Source of the DNA: Sphingomonas aerophila
Lineage (GTDB): Bacteria; Pseudomonadota; Alphaproteobacteria; Sphingomonadales; Sphingomonadaceae
Length of the DNA stretch: 64,000 nt
Direction of reading: 5' to 3'
Assembly (NCBI RefSeq): GCF_014199305.1
Contig: NZ_JACIJK010000004.1
Coordinates: forward strand, 62,001 to 126,000
Part shown: piece by piece, positions 18,237 through 28,747 of the stretch
Layout: every line of letters starts with the position of its first letter
Numbering within the stretch: position 1 is the stretch's first letter
Position numbers and translations under genes: made by a program
Notes under the pieces: model-generated
The model's database searches: none
Seen by the model: the letters and a program-made list of their open reading frames with translations, nothing else
What the model was told of the DNA's origin: nothing

Positions 18237-19505
18237 TTGATCGACCTCTCCCCGCTGCCCTGCTCGCGGCGACTGAACTGCATCAAAGGCCCGCCGAGCC
18301 GAGCTGCTCCGTGCGGGCACAATCCTTTCCTCTGCCTGGTTCAATCCGGAGTTACCACGATCACCAGTTTTACGCGCATCACCGTGCCTCGCCCCTCCAG
18401 GTCTGGCCGTCTGCTCTGGCTTGACGGCGCTCGTGGCATCGCCGCCATCGCCGTCATGTGCTACCACTACGAAGAGCTGGTGCACGTCGGGCCGCTGCTC
18501 AGTTCAGCCTATCTGGCCGTCGATTTATTCTTCATGATGAGCGGCTTCGTGCTCAGCCATTCTTATGAAGCCAAGCTGCGCTCGTGTCGGCTGCCGACGG
18601 GTAAGTACATGCTCAGCCGCGCTATCCGACTATATCCGACCTTCTTGATCGCACTTGCGCTTGGCGCGGCCTATTACGGCAGCAAGATCATTCTACGAAC
18701 CTCGGACGCGCCCGACCTAAGCGCCCTGCTTTCGATCCTGAGCAGGAACCTGTTCTTCCTGCCTGTCACGGCTGGCACCGTTGTTCCCACCGGGATGTAC
18801 CCCTTGGCGCCCAGCAGTTGGTCGCTCGCCACGGAGGTGATCGCGAGCATTCTTTATGGCATGTTTCTCGCCCGCGCGAGCACGACGCTTCTGGTTGGCT
18901 TTGCCGTTGTGTTCGGGGCCGTGTTCCTGGCCGATGTAGCCGCCTTCGGCAGCTTTGATCTGGGCTGGGGCTTGGCGAATTTCGTTCCGGGCATTTTCCG
19001 CACCCTGTTTGAGTTCACGATCGGCATCCTGCTCTACCGGTTCTCCTCCTACTCGTCGGCGAAGCGGTGGCTTTCACCAGCGGTTCTCCTGGCAGGGGTA
19101 ACCGGCGTGCTGGTTCTGGTGACCAGTCCGAGTTTTCTGGTGATCGGGCTCTGCTGCTACCTGCTGTTTCCCGCCTTTATCCTGAGCGCGGAAGGACGCG
19201 CAGTGACTGGCGTCATGGAAACGGCATTTCATGAGCTGGGCAGGGTGTCCTACGCTGTCTACCTGCTCCATACGCCCATGTTCCTTTGGGGTACGGGGAT
19301 ATTCAAGTTCGTCACGCGGCAGGAATCGCTCGCTAACGCATCCTGGTTGGGCTGGGCCCTGATAGTCTCCACGATAGCAGCGAGCTACGTCGTCGCGCGC
19401 TTCATCGATGAACCTGCTCGGGCATGGCTCAACGCGAGGACGCGTCCCCGGACGCAATCATTGGGTGCACTTGCGGCCCGGGCTGAATGGGACCGTGTGT
19501 CCTGA
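18237..19505 (+). CDS. Acyltransferase 3 family membrane protein
   Basis: Up to 422 aa; about ten hydrophobic segments spread from residue 55 to the C-terminus. The N-terminal signature LLWLDGARGIAAIAVMCYHYEEL contains the conserved His of acyltransferase-3 proteins (OafA/ExoZ/YrhL type), which O-acetylate or succinylate exported glycans at the inner membrane. FFMMSGFVLSHSY and LYPTFLIALAL follow the family pattern. The start is uncertain: the frame opens with a TTG at 18237, and a GTG at 18384 just before the first conserved block would remove a dubious 49-residue extension. It follows the glycosyltransferase by about 100 bases on the same strand. Confidence 0.88.
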   Translation: MIDLSPLPCSRRLNCIKGPPSRAAPCGHNPFLCLVQSGVTTITSFTRITVPRPSRSGRLLWLDGARGIAAIAVMCYHYEELVHVGPLLSSAYLAVDLFFMMSGFVLSHSYEAKLRSCRLPTGKYMLSRAIRLYPTFLIALALGAAYYGSKIILRTSDAPDLSALLSILSRNLFFLPVTAGTVVPTGMYPLAPSSWSLATEVIASILYGMFLARASTTLLVGFAVVFGAVFLADVAAFGSFDLGWGLANFVPGIFRTLFEFTIGILLYRFSSYSSAKRWLSPAVLLAGVTGVLVLVTSPSFLVIGLCCYLLFPAFILSAEGRAVTGVMETAFHELGRVSYAVYLLHTPMFLWGTGIFKFVTRQESLANASWLGWALIVSTIAASYVVARFIDEPARAWLNARTRPRTQSLGALAARAEWDRVS

Positions 19506-19665
19506 CTTCTGGCGTGCGTATGCCGGTGAGGGACCGAACAATTGCGGCCACCAACGGCCCCGCCAACGGGTGTGCCGCGGCCGACATGCTAGCATCCGGT
19601 TCGCGATCCGACGGGTTAGGACCGGAGCGTCCAGCGGAGGAGGGTGTTACCGCGTGCGAGGTGGA

Positions 19666-19741
19666 TGGTGGGCCCGGCAGGACTCGAACCCGCAACCTAG
19701 CCGTTATGAGCGGCCAGCTCTAACCATTGAGCTACAGGCCC
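19666..19741 (-). tRNA. tRNA with CAT anticodon, probably tRNA-Ile2 (lysidine type)
   Basis: A 76-base cloverleaf on the minus strand with encoded CCA. The acceptor is GGGCCTG with CGGGCCC, discriminator A. The anticodon stem GGCCG/CGGCT encloses the loop CTCATAA, giving CAT. The D-arm AATGGTTAGAGC and the CTCATAA loop resemble E. coli ileX rather than initiator or elongator tRNA-Met, so it is likely the isoleucine tRNA whose C34 is modified by TilS. Confidence 0.93.
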
Positions 19742-19789
19742 ACCCGAGCGCGGTTAGCGCACCCGTCGCGCAACGAAAAGAGCGCAACG

Positions 19790-19828
19790 AAAAAGGGCGC
19801 TTTCCCGTGATGGAAAAAGCGCCCTCAA
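19790..19828 (-). terminator. Intrinsic terminator of the tandem lipoprotein genes
   Basis: Read on the minus strand, GAGGGCGCTTT pairs with AAAGCGCCCTTT across a short loop and is followed by a T run. It lies about 40 bases after the stop of the lipoprotein gene at 19867. Confidence 0.8.
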
Positions 19829-19866
19829 TTCGACATGCATTCAGGCGCGAACGCCCGAACACAGGG

Positions 19867-20133
19867 TCACTGCACGTTGTCGGCCTGTGCCTCGCCCGCG
19901 TCGCGGACGTTGGAAGCGGCGCCTTCAAGATTGTCCGACGCGTTCTCCAGCGCCTCGGCCGAAGCCTGATTGGCGGTGTTGTCAGCCATGTCTTCCATGT
20001 TGTCGGCCTGCATCTCCAGATTGTCGGCGAGCAGATCCGCGTTGTTTTCCACCGCGGCCGCTTCGGGCGACTTGCTGCAGGCGGCGACCGACATGAGGCC
20101 GGCTGCTACTGCAATAATGGCGATCTTCTTCAT
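19867..20133 (-). CDS. Asn-rich heptad-patterned lipoprotein
   Basis: 88 aa. The N-terminus MKKIAIIAVAAGLMSVAAC ends in a lipobox (VAAC), so C19 should be lipidated. The mature part is helical, acidic and Asn/Ala-rich, with ADN recurring at 7-residue spacing (LADNLEMQADNMEDMADN). That resembles a short coiled coil in the manner of Lpp, though without Lpp's C-terminal Lys for peptidoglycan linkage. A paralogue with the same plan lies 39 bases upstream on the same strand, so this is a tandem duplication. No known function recognised. An intrinsic terminator follows. Confidence 0.75.
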   Translation of the reverse strand: MKKIAIIAVAAGLMSVAACSKSPEAAAVENNADLLADNLEMQADNMEDMADNTANQASAEALENASDNLEGAASNVRDAGEAQADNVQ

Positions 20134-20172
20134 GCAGGTAATCCTGATCGTACAGTGGGTCCGGAGACCAGA

Positions 20173-20418
20173 TTAGAGCGAGGTGTTCTCGACCGAATTC
20201 TCGACCGCATCAGCCTGGTCCTCTGCGTTCTCGGACGCGTTGGTCAGCGCCGCAGCCTGGTTCTCGGTCGAGGCGTTGTCAGCCAGGTCCTGCAAGTTGT
20301 CGGCCTGGACTTCCAGGTTGTCGGAAACGTTGTCAGCAGCCGCTTCGGTCGGCGTGCGGTTGCAGGCAGCAACCGACACCAGGCCGGCGGCCGCGAGGAT
20401 CACAGCGAACTTCTTCAT
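20173..20418 (-). CDS. Asn-rich heptad-patterned lipoprotein, paralogue
   Basis: 81 aa from an ATG with a GGGGAG ribosome-binding site; a longer frame adds 15 residues without an RBS. Signal and lipobox (MKKFAVILAAAGLVSVAAC) closely match the downstream gene, as does the repeated DNLEVQADNLQDLADN region. The C-terminal part (ENAEDQADAVENSVEN) keeps the Asn/acidic pattern. Probable outer-membrane or periplasmic surface lipoprotein; function unknown. The two genes probably share one transcript ending at the 19.8-kb terminator. Confidence 0.75.
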   Translation of the reverse strand: MKKFAVILAAAGLVSVAACNRTPTEAAADNVSDNLEVQADNLQDLADNASTENQAAALTNASENAEDQADAVENSVENTSL

Positions 20419-20631
20419 GATGAATGCTCCCCAAGCATGGAAAACCGTCGCGCCCGGCAACATGCCGCCGCGAAGGGTCCTGAATACCCGACCGGATCAG
20501 TGGGTCAATGCGGTAAATGCACCTTGCGATGAGCCGCACGGAGAGCGACCGTGCCGTTCGAATTGCGTTCCGCCCCCCGACCGCCTATCTGAACAGCGTA
20601 TTTCCACCCATTCCAGATCATAAGGCGACCC

Positions 20632-22311
<1,680 letters not shown>

Positions 22312-22340
22312 GCCGGTCGAGAAGACTGGTCGTAGTCGAT

Positions 22341-22380
22341 GAGAAGCGCGGCTCGCCATCACGGCAAGCCGCGCTTTCTC
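22341..22380. terminator. Bidirectional terminator between ettA and the alcohol dehydrogenase gene
   Basis: GAGAAGCGCGGCT pairs with AGCCGCGCTTTCTC across a loop of about 13 bases. It lies between two convergent genes and can serve both. Confidence 0.7.
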
Positions 22381-22382
22381 GT

Positions 22383-23438
22383 TCAGGCGTTCGCGAGCGA
22401 GCGGCCGTCGATCACGAAGCGGTACTTCACGTCGCTGCGCTGCATCCGGTCATAGGCTGTGTCGATCTCCGCGATATCGATCATCTCGATCGTCGCGGTG
22501 ATGCCGTGCTCGGCGCAGAAATCGAGCATCTCCTGCGTCTCGGGCAGGCCACCAATCAATGAGCCGGCGATGGAGCGTCGACCGAAAACCAATGTGCCGA
22601 CATTCGGGGTAGGGTGCGGATGCTCGGGCACCCCGATCAGAACCAGCGTGCCATCGCGCTTCAACAGCGAGGTGAAGTCGTCCAGGTTGTGGCTGGCCGC
22701 AACCGTGTCGAGGATCATGTCGAAGCTGCCGACGTGCGCCGCCATTTCGTCCGCTTCACGCGACACCACGACCTCGTCGGCGCCTAGGTCGAGCGCATCC
22801 TGTCGCTTGCTCGCGGAGGTCGTGAACGCCACGACGTGCGCGCCCAGTGCATGCGCGATCTTGATGCCCATGTGACCCAGGCCGCCAATGCCGACGATGC
22901 CGACCTTCTTGCCCGGCCCGGCACCCCAATGCTTCAGTGGCGAGTAGGTGGTGATCCCGGCGCACAGCAGCGGCGCGACGGCGGCAAGGTCTTCGTCTGC
23001 ATGGTTGATCTTCAGCACGAACTTCTCGTCGACGACGATCTGCTCGGAATAACCGCCCAGCGTGTGCCCCGGCGCATCCGCGGTTGGCGAATTGTAGGTC
23101 AGCGTGAAGCCGTTCTCGCAATATTGCTCCAGACCTTCCGCGCAGGAGCCGCAATGCTGGCAGCTTTGCACCAGGCAGCCGACGCCAACGGTGTCACCGA
23201 CCTTGTGCCGGGTCACCTCACCGCCGACCGCTGTCACATGGCCGACGATCTCGTGGCCAGGGACGCAGGGGTACAGGGTGCCTTCCCATTCGGCACGGAC
23301 CTGGTGCAGATCCGAATGGCACACCCCGCAATAGGCGATCGCGATCTGCACATCGCGCGGACCAGGCTCGCGACGCTCGATTGTGATTGGCTCGAGTGGC
23401 TGGTCGGCGGCAGTCGCGCCATAGGCTTTGGTGGCCAT
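22383..23438 (-). CDS. Zinc-dependent NAD(P) alcohol dehydrogenase (CAD/AdhC type)
   Basis: 351-aa medium-chain dehydrogenase. Catalytic zinc ligands are C37 (AYCGVCHSDLH) with H62-E63 (PGHEIVG). The four-Cys structural zinc lobe is CLVQSCQHCGSCAEGLEQYC. The Rossmann motif is VGIGGLGHMG. HSD after the first Cys and the overall pattern place it with the cinnamyl-alcohol-dehydrogenase-like broad-range aldehyde reductases such as E. coli YahK, usually NADPH-linked. A physiological role in aldehyde detoxification is likely but not read from context. Confidence 0.93.
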   Translation of the reverse strand: MATKAYGATAADQPLEPITIERREPGPRDVQIAIAYCGVCHSDLHQVRAEWEGTLYPCVPGHEIVGHVTAVGGEVTRHKVGDTVGVGCLVQSCQHCGSCAEGLEQYCENGFTLTYNSPTADAPGHTLGGYSEQIVVDEKFVLKINHADEDLAAVAPLLCAGITTYSPLKHWGAGPGKKVGIVGIGGLGHMGIKIAHALGAHVVAFTTSASKRQDALDLGADEVVVSREADEMAAHVGSFDMILDTVAASHNLDDFTSLLKRDGTLVLIGVPEHPHPTPNVGTLVFGRRSIAGSLIGGLPETQEMLDFCAEHGITATIEMIDIAEIDTAYDRMQRSDVKYRFVIDGRSLANA

Positions 23439-23523
23439 GCTTATCTCCGAAATGAAAGCTGTCGGGGCAACTGAGAGCTACCCCTGCTGTCACATCGGAG
23501 CATGGCCCGTGTGTATCAACCCG

Positions 23524-24345
23524 TCAGCGTAGGCGCCTGACGTATAAACGCCCACCTTCACGCCGTTCGACCTGGAAGTTCGGTACCGCCTCGATCAGGT
23601 CGGACAGGCGACGGTACCCGTAATTGCGCGCGTCGAAACTCGACCGGTTGCCGGCAAGCTGCGCCATCGCGGACAGGTTCACATAGCCCCGCTCGTCTCG
23701 CTTTACGGCATCATACGCGTCGATCAGCAGTTTCAGCAGCTCAGGGTCTTCGGTCACTTGCTCCTGGCGCTGACGCCGTCCGATCGCAGGGGGCAGCGCC
23801 TGTTCGATCGAGCTTTCCGGCCCTTCGGACGGACTAGCCGCTTGCGTGTCGGCCCGCGCCCGCCCGCGTGCCGGCGTTGGCGATGGGGCAGGGCTTTCTT
23901 CCGCCATCAGCGCGGCAACGTCGATGAAGCGGGTGCAGGCGCGCTTGAACGCTTCGGGCGTGCGGCTCTCGCCGAACCCATAGACGGGCAGGCCATCCTG
24001 CCGGATCCGCATCGCAAGCGGCATGAAATCGCTGTCTGACGACATGATGCCGAACCCTTCGACGCGGCCTCTGAACAGGAGGTCCATGGCGTCGATCGTC
24101 ATCTTCATGTCGGTCGCGTTCTTGCCCTTGGTCAGGTCGAACTGCTGTTGCGGCTCGATCCCGTGCTTGACGGTCATGTCGCGCCAGCCCTTCAGCGCGG
24201 GCTTGGTCCAATTTCCGTACACACGGCGAACATTGACGGTGCCCAGTTCGGCAAGCACGGTCAGCACCGGGTCGATCGCGTGCCAGCTGGCATTGTCCGC
24301 GTCGATTAGCAGGGCGATGTTTTGGGTGGGGGTGTCGTCAGCCAT
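23524..24345 (-). CDS. NYN-domain (LabA-like) putative RNase with C-terminal OST-HTH-like domain
   Basis: 273 aa from MADDTPTQNIALLIDADNAS; an upstream in-frame start is disfavoured because it adds unlike sequence. The N-terminal NYN/PIN-like domain has acidic residues for metal binding at ALLIDADN, TDMKMTIDAMDLL and MSSDSDFMPL. A low-complexity Pro/Ala/Arg linker follows at about 155-195. The C-terminus (LLKLLIDAYDAV, NYGYRRLSDLIEAVPNF) matches the LOTUS/OST-HTH type RNA-binding fold. Bacterial members are proposed ribonucleases; target unknown. It lies upstream of the dehydrogenase gene on the same strand, 85 bases away. Confidence 0.88.
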   Translation of the reverse strand: MADDTPTQNIALLIDADNASWHAIDPVLTVLAELGTVNVRRVYGNWTKPALKGWRDMTVKHGIEPQQQFDLTKGKNATDMKMTIDAMDLLFRGRVEGFGIMSSDSDFMPLAMRIRQDGLPVYGFGESRTPEAFKRACTRFIDVAALMAEESPAPSPTPARGRARADTQAASPSEGPESSIEQALPPAIGRRQRQEQVTEDPELLKLLIDAYDAVKRDERGYVNLSAMAQLAGNRSSFDARNYGYRRLSDLIEAVPNFQVERREGGRLYVRRLR

Positions 24346-24376
24346 GGCGGCACCCTCCAACCCGCTTGGGCGTGCG

Positions 24377-24634
24377 TCAACCGTTCTGGCGGTTGGGACC
24401 ACGATCACTCGGCCGTGCTTCACCGGCTGCGATGGCGTCGCTCTTCATGGGGCGCGTGCTCGCGTCGGGCTCGTCCACCGCCTCGGTCAGGTCGGCCTGA
24501 CTCCCGATGTTTGTCTGCAGGCCACCGCCAGCGCTGCCGGGGACGATGTCGGAATCGGCATCCGCCACGGCGGCATCGATCAATTCGTGATCGTCCGTGT
24601 CGCGCGCGGCGGTCGTGCGTGGGTTCTCGGCCAT
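24377..24634 (-). CDS. Small acidic hypothetical protein
   Basis: 85 aa from an ATG with a GAAGGAG ribosome-binding site; MAENPRTTAARDTDDHELIDAA is the N-terminus. It is hydrophilic and probably disordered, with a GSAGGGLQTNIGSQADL block that I associate with short unannotated sphingomonad proteins. It lies between the NYN gene (32 bases downstream) and greB, all on the minus strand. Function unknown. Confidence 0.6.
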   Translation of the reverse strand: MAENPRTTAARDTDDHELIDAAVADADSDIVPGSAGGGLQTNIGSQADLTEAVDEPDASTRPMKSDAIAAGEARPSDRGPNRQNG

Positions 24635-24683
24635 ATGCTCTCTCCTTCGCGGCAATGAACGGCCGGGCGGGGAGGAGCGTTCC

Positions 24684-25166
24684 TCAAGCTGACGGGTAAG
24701 CGATGGCAGTCACCTCATATTCCTTCTCCCCGACCGGAAGGACCACGCGACGAAGGTCGCCCAGCGCGGCCCCGCGCAGCGCCCGCGCGATCGGGGCGTT
24801 CCAGCCGACCAGGCCCTTGCCTGCGTCCGCCTCATCATCGCCGACCAGGGTCAGCACGCGCGCGCGCTCATCCTCGTCCACCAGGGTCACCGTAGCGCCG
24901 AACCAGACGCGGCCACGGTCACCCGCCTGGGCAGGGTCGACCACCTTCGCCGCTTTCATCCGCCGTGACAGCCAGCCCAGGCGGCGGTCGATCTCGCGCA
25001 GCCGCTTCTTGCCATATAGATAATCGCCATTCTCCGACCGGTCGCCATTGCCCGCGGCCCAGGATACCGTTTCCACGATCTGGGGTCGCTCGGTCCCGAA
25101 CAGCTGCTCATATTCCGCCCGCAGCGCGGCATATCCCGCAGGGGTGATGTAGTTGGGTCGGTCCAT
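24684..25166 (-). CDS. greB: Transcription elongation factor GreB
   Basis: 160-aa Gre factor. The N-terminal coiled coil carries the acidic tip in GDRSENGDYLYGKKRLREIDRRL, a form characteristic of GreB rather than GreA. The C-terminal FKBP-like domain covers about residues 85-158 (WFGATVTLVDEDE, PIARALRGAALGD). It inserts into the RNA polymerase secondary channel and stimulates cleavage of backtracked RNA. Length is normal. Confidence 0.94.
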   Translation of the reverse strand: MDRPNYITPAGYAALRAEYEQLFGTERPQIVETVSWAAGNGDRSENGDYLYGKKRLREIDRRLGWLSRRMKAAKVVDPAQAGDRGRVWFGATVTLVDEDERARVLTLVGDDEADAGKGLVGWNAPIARALRGAALGDLRRVVLPVGEKEYEVTAIAYPSA

Positions 25167-25258
25167 CCCGCGTCTCTAGGCCGGGCCGACAAGAACGGTC
25201 CACCCCTGGCGCCGGGCCGCGAAGCGCGCCACCTTAGCTCTGGATACAGGGGGACCCG

Positions 25259-25705
25259 ATGACGCTGGCACTGCTGTTCGCTTCAATGTGGCTGGCACGG
25301 GTGATCGCGCCCGACACCCCGACCGGCCGCTTTCTTCACCGTTGGACCGTGGTGGTGCCGGCTGCGCGGCTGGCCGCGATCCGGCCCGGACAGGTCCTGC
25401 TCACCGTGCTGGTCCTGACCGTCGTCACCATCAGCGTCGTCCTCATCGGTGAAGAATCGACACGCCTCATCGGAACTGCCACGCCGGAAATCGCCGGGTG
25501 GATCACGATGTTTGAGGTCACGAGCTATCTGGATGCCCTGGTCGCGGTCGTGTCGGCATCCTCGCTCTGGCGCCTTGGTCGCACACCGAAGGTATTCCGC
25601 CTGCCTCGACGTCGCGCCACGGGCAGGGAGCGCCGCTCCCGCGCGAGCCGCCCGTCCGCCGCTAACGACGCGAAGGATGGGCCGGACCGCCTCGTCGCCG
25701 CTTAG
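25259..25705 (+). CDS. Hypothetical membrane protein
   Basis: 148 aa with hydrophobic segments at about 1-16, 45-65 and 85-103, and a strongly basic cytoplasmic tail (RRRATGRERRSRASR) after residue 112. The ATG overlaps the end of a run of Gs (GGGGGACCCGATG), a usable RBS. No family was recognised. The stop overlaps by four bases the 3' end of the convergent transglycosylase gene. Confidence 0.65.
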   Translation: MTLALLFASMWLARVIAPDTPTGRFLHRWTVVVPAARLAAIRPGQVLLTVLVLTVVTISVVLIGEESTRLIGTATPEIAGWITMFEVTSYLDALVAVVSASSLWRLGRTPKVFRLPRRRATGRERRSRASRPSAANDAKDGPDRLVAA

Positions 25706-27702
25706 CCAGGCCGGCTCTTGCCGAGGTACCAGGACAGGGGTGCTGGACGTCCCGCACTGAGTGCACGGGACGGCATCATCAGGTCGTAAACCACGGCGTT
25801 TTCCAGCACCCGCTGCACATAGTTGCGCGTCTCGGAAAGCGGAATCGCCTCGATCCAGTCGATCACGTCCACCGTGCCCATGCGCGGATCGCCGTTCGCA
25901 GCGAGCCATTTGCGAACGTTGCCCGGCCCCGCATTGTACGCCGCGATCGCCAGCGGATAGCTGGAGAAGCCGCCATAGACGCGCTCGAAATAACTGGACC
26001 CCAACTGCATCGACAGCGACGGATCGGTGGTCAACGCACTCGGATCGTAGCTGATGCCGATCTTGCCCGCCTGTTCGCGCGCGGTGCCGGGCATCAACTG
26101 CATCAGGCCGCGCGCACCCGCGTGGCTGATCGCGGCGCGGTCGAATTGGCTTTCCTGGCGGGCGATCGCATGGATCATTGTCCAGTTTCGCTCATAGCCG
26201 ACCGGCACCGGCATGGTGGGGAAGCCGGCTGCGGAGTAATCAGACAGGCCGTTCTGCATCGCGCTGCGGCCGATCATCACTGCAAGGTCGGGCCGCGCGA
26301 TCGACCGCGACAGCTCGGCGCCGAGCAGGTGATCGCTGTCGCTCTTGGCGTTGAGGGCGATCTGACGAACAAAAGCGGTCTGGTCCTGCCACTGGCCGAT
26401 CTGTCCCAGGAAGCGGGCGGCGCGCACCACTTCCCGCCGGTCATAGTCGGCGCGTGTCGCGGGATCGATCATGGGCGTGCCAAGCGCCGGTGGGGCAGAC
26501 AGGCTGCGCCCGGTCCGCTCGGCGGCAAGCTGGCCATAGAACTGGTCGCGATAGCCCGCCGCCGTGGTGAAGTACGCGGCGGCCTCCACGCTGCGGCCAG
26601 CAACCTCGGCCGCGCGGCCAGCCCAATAAAAACCCTTTGCCCTTGTCTGCGGCGCACGCGATCCATGCGCGTAGCGGTCGAACAGCGTCATGGCGTCACC
26701 CGGCCGGTTCAGCCGCTTCATCGCGACCTGCCCGCCTAGCCAGGCGAGGCTGGTGTAATCGTCACGCTCCCCATAGGGCTTGATCGAGATGTCTGTCGCA
26801 GGCGGATAGGCCTGATCGATCTGGCGCGCGATGTCGTAGGACGCCTGGTACTGCCCGTCGTTAGCCGCACCCCTGGCGGCGGCCAGGAGAACTTCGAAAT
26901 ACTCTTCAGGATTTCCGGGATAGCTGGTCAGCGTGCGCGCCTGGGCCAGCCAGGTCCGACTGGTCGGGGATGCACCGTTGTTGCGCAGCCAGGTCGCCCG
27001 GTCCGCGACATAGCCGGGGTCGCCCCCCAGCGCGCCAGGTTCGGCAAACGCCAGCGATGACGCGTCGGACGCGTTGGTCCGGAACGACAGGCGCGCGGCA
27101 AAGCCGGGCCGGCGTGCGGGGCTGACCCAGCCAAGCTGCCGTGCCGCCAATCCCGTTAGGCCCGCCCATAACAGCGCGTCCATCCGCGCGTCGTGGTCGG
27201 CGGGCGTCAGCTGGCCCGAGAAGCTAGTCAGCAGATAGCTCTCATCGGAGGGCGCCATCGCGCCACGGCGCCACGCATCGCGCGCCGTGGCCGCTGCCTC
27301 GACCGGCTGGCCGCTCGCCAGCAAGGCGCGGGAAAGGGCGACCCCGCCGCCGGTGCTTTGCGGCGGATAGCGACGAAAGAACGCGATCACATTCGCGGGC
27401 GCGGCCATTCCCGCCTGCCGCTCGGCCGCACGCCGGTTGGCAGCTTCGTCGGGCCAGCCCGGATGTGCGAGCAGGAAGCCGGCATAGCTGTCGAACGGCA
27501 AAGCGTCGGTCTGGCGGATCGCCTTCCACTGGGCCAGCGTGGCGGCGATTGCGCCATCGGGCTGGCCAGGCTGTTGCACGACAGCGGTGTTGTAGCTGCC
27601 CATCGGCAGCAACTGGGTGGGCGCACGGTCCTGCGCGGTGAAGCTTGAAAGGCCAGCGGCACCGGCGATGAGAAGATAGGGACGGAGAAGGGGTGCAACC
27701 AT
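25702..27702 (-). CDS. Slt-type lytic transglycosylase
   Basis: 666-aa periplasmic enzyme that cleaves the peptidoglycan glycan strand to 1,6-anhydro-muropeptides. The N-terminus MVAPLLRPYLLIAGAAGLSSF is a signal peptide; a longer frame begins 41 codons upstream without signal character. The central helical U-domain superhelix spans about 60-480. The C-terminal SLT domain has catalytic E517 in ARQESQFDRAAISHAGARGLMQLMP and the AYNAGPGNV motif. It is organised like E. coli Slt70. Divergent from dapA with about 90 bases between. Confidence 0.93.
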   Translation of the reverse strand: MVAPLLRPYLLIAGAAGLSSFTAQDRAPTQLLPMGSYNTAVVQQPGQPDGAIAATLAQWKAIRQTDALPFDSYAGFLLAHPGWPDEAANRRAAERQAGMAAPANVIAFFRRYPPQSTGGGVALSRALLASGQPVEAAATARDAWRRGAMAPSDESYLLTSFSGQLTPADHDARMDALLWAGLTGLAARQLGWVSPARRPGFAARLSFRTNASDASSLAFAEPGALGGDPGYVADRATWLRNNGASPTSRTWLAQARTLTSYPGNPEEYFEVLLAAARGAANDGQYQASYDIARQIDQAYPPATDISIKPYGERDDYTSLAWLGGQVAMKRLNRPGDAMTLFDRYAHGSRAPQTRAKGFYWAGRAAEVAGRSVEAAAYFTTAAGYRDQFYGQLAAERTGRSLSAPPALGTPMIDPATRADYDRREVVRAARFLGQIGQWQDQTAFVRQIALNAKSDSDHLLGAELSRSIARPDLAVMIGRSAMQNGLSDYSAAGFPTMPVPVGYERNWTMIHAIARQESQFDRAAISHAGARGLMQLMPGTAREQAGKIGISYDPSALTTDPSLSMQLGSSYFERVYGGFSSYPLAIAAYNAGPGNVRKWLAANGDPRMGTVDVIDWIEAIPLSETRNYVQRVLENAVVYDLMMPSRALSAGRPAPLSWYLGKSRPG

Positions 27703-27793
27703 GTGGACAGGATAGCGATTCGACCCGTATCTGTCCTGAACGAACTGCCGTGCCGGCCGGTTTATTCGACGCGAACACAGGAAACCCGCTGCC

Positions 27794-28678
27794 ATGTTCC
27801 ACGGCTCCATTCCCGCGCTGGTCACGCCATTCTCCGACGACGGTTCGGTTGACGAGGCAGCTTATCGCGACCTGATCGAATGGCAGATCGAGGAAGGCTC
27901 CACGGCGCTGGTCGCATGTGGCACGACGGGGGAGGCGGCGACCCTGACGTTCGACGAGCATTTCCAGGTCGTACGGGTCTGCGTCGAACAGGCGCGGGGG
28001 CGAGTGCCGGTCATTGCCGGCGCAGGCTCCAACGACACGCGGGTTGCGCGCGACAATTTGCGTGCCGCAAAGGACGCCGGGGCGGACGCCGCGTTGATGG
28101 TGCCACCTTACTATAATCGTCCCGGGCAAGAAGGCATCTTTCGCCATTTCGACACGCTCGCCGCCGACGCGCCGCTGCCTATCATCCTGTACAACGTGCC
28201 GGCGCGTACGGTGACCGACATCCTGCCAGCAACGGTAACCAGGATCGTGCGGGCCGCCCCCGACATCTTCGTCGGCATCAAGGATGCAAGTGGTGCGCTG
28301 GCCCGCGTCTCCCAGCACCGCCTAAGCTGCGGTGATCGTTTCACCCAGCTGTCGGGCAACGACGATCTGGCGCTTGCCTTTAACGCGATGGGCGGCACAG
28401 GCTGCATTTCGGTCTCCGCCAACGTCGCCCCGCGGCTGTGCGCGGAGTTCCAGGCAGCTTGCCAAGGGGGTGACTACCGACGAGCGCTCGCGCTGCAGGA
28501 TCAGCTCTACCCATTGCATGACGCCTTGTTCACCGATGCCTCGCCGGGCCCGGTCAAATACGCGCTTACCCGCGTTCGGCCCGGTTTTCCCGGCACCCTG
28601 CGCCTGCCGATGACGCCAGCAGGGGAGGCATCTCGCGCCGCAGTGGATGCCGCGCTGGCCCATGCCGGGCTGGTTTGA
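27794..28678 (+). CDS. dapA: 4-hydroxy-tetrahydrodipicolinate synthase
   Basis: 294-aa class I aldolase for the first committed step of lysine/diaminopimelate synthesis, condensing pyruvate with aspartate semialdehyde. Visible residues are the GTTGEAATL block (Thr44-Thr45), Y133 in ILYNVPARTV and the Schiff-base K163 in VGIKDASG. Length matches the family. smpB follows 69 bases downstream on the same strand. Confidence 0.96.
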   Translation: MFHGSIPALVTPFSDDGSVDEAAYRDLIEWQIEEGSTALVACGTTGEAATLTFDEHFQVVRVCVEQARGRVPVIAGAGSNDTRVARDNLRAAKDAGADAALMVPPYYNRPGQEGIFRHFDTLAADAPLPIILYNVPARTVTDILPATVTRIVRAAPDIFVGIKDASGALARVSQHRLSCGDRFTQLSGNDDLALAFNAMGGTGCISVSANVAPRLCAEFQAACQGGDYRRALALQDQLYPLHDALFTDASPGPVKYALTRVRPGFPGTLRLPMTPAGEASRAAVDAALAHAGLV

Positions 28679-28747
28679 GGGGCTGATCATACCGGCCCCG
28701 GTCACGCGCCGCTTCCCTCCACCCCCGTCCTTGCCTACATCGCCCCG

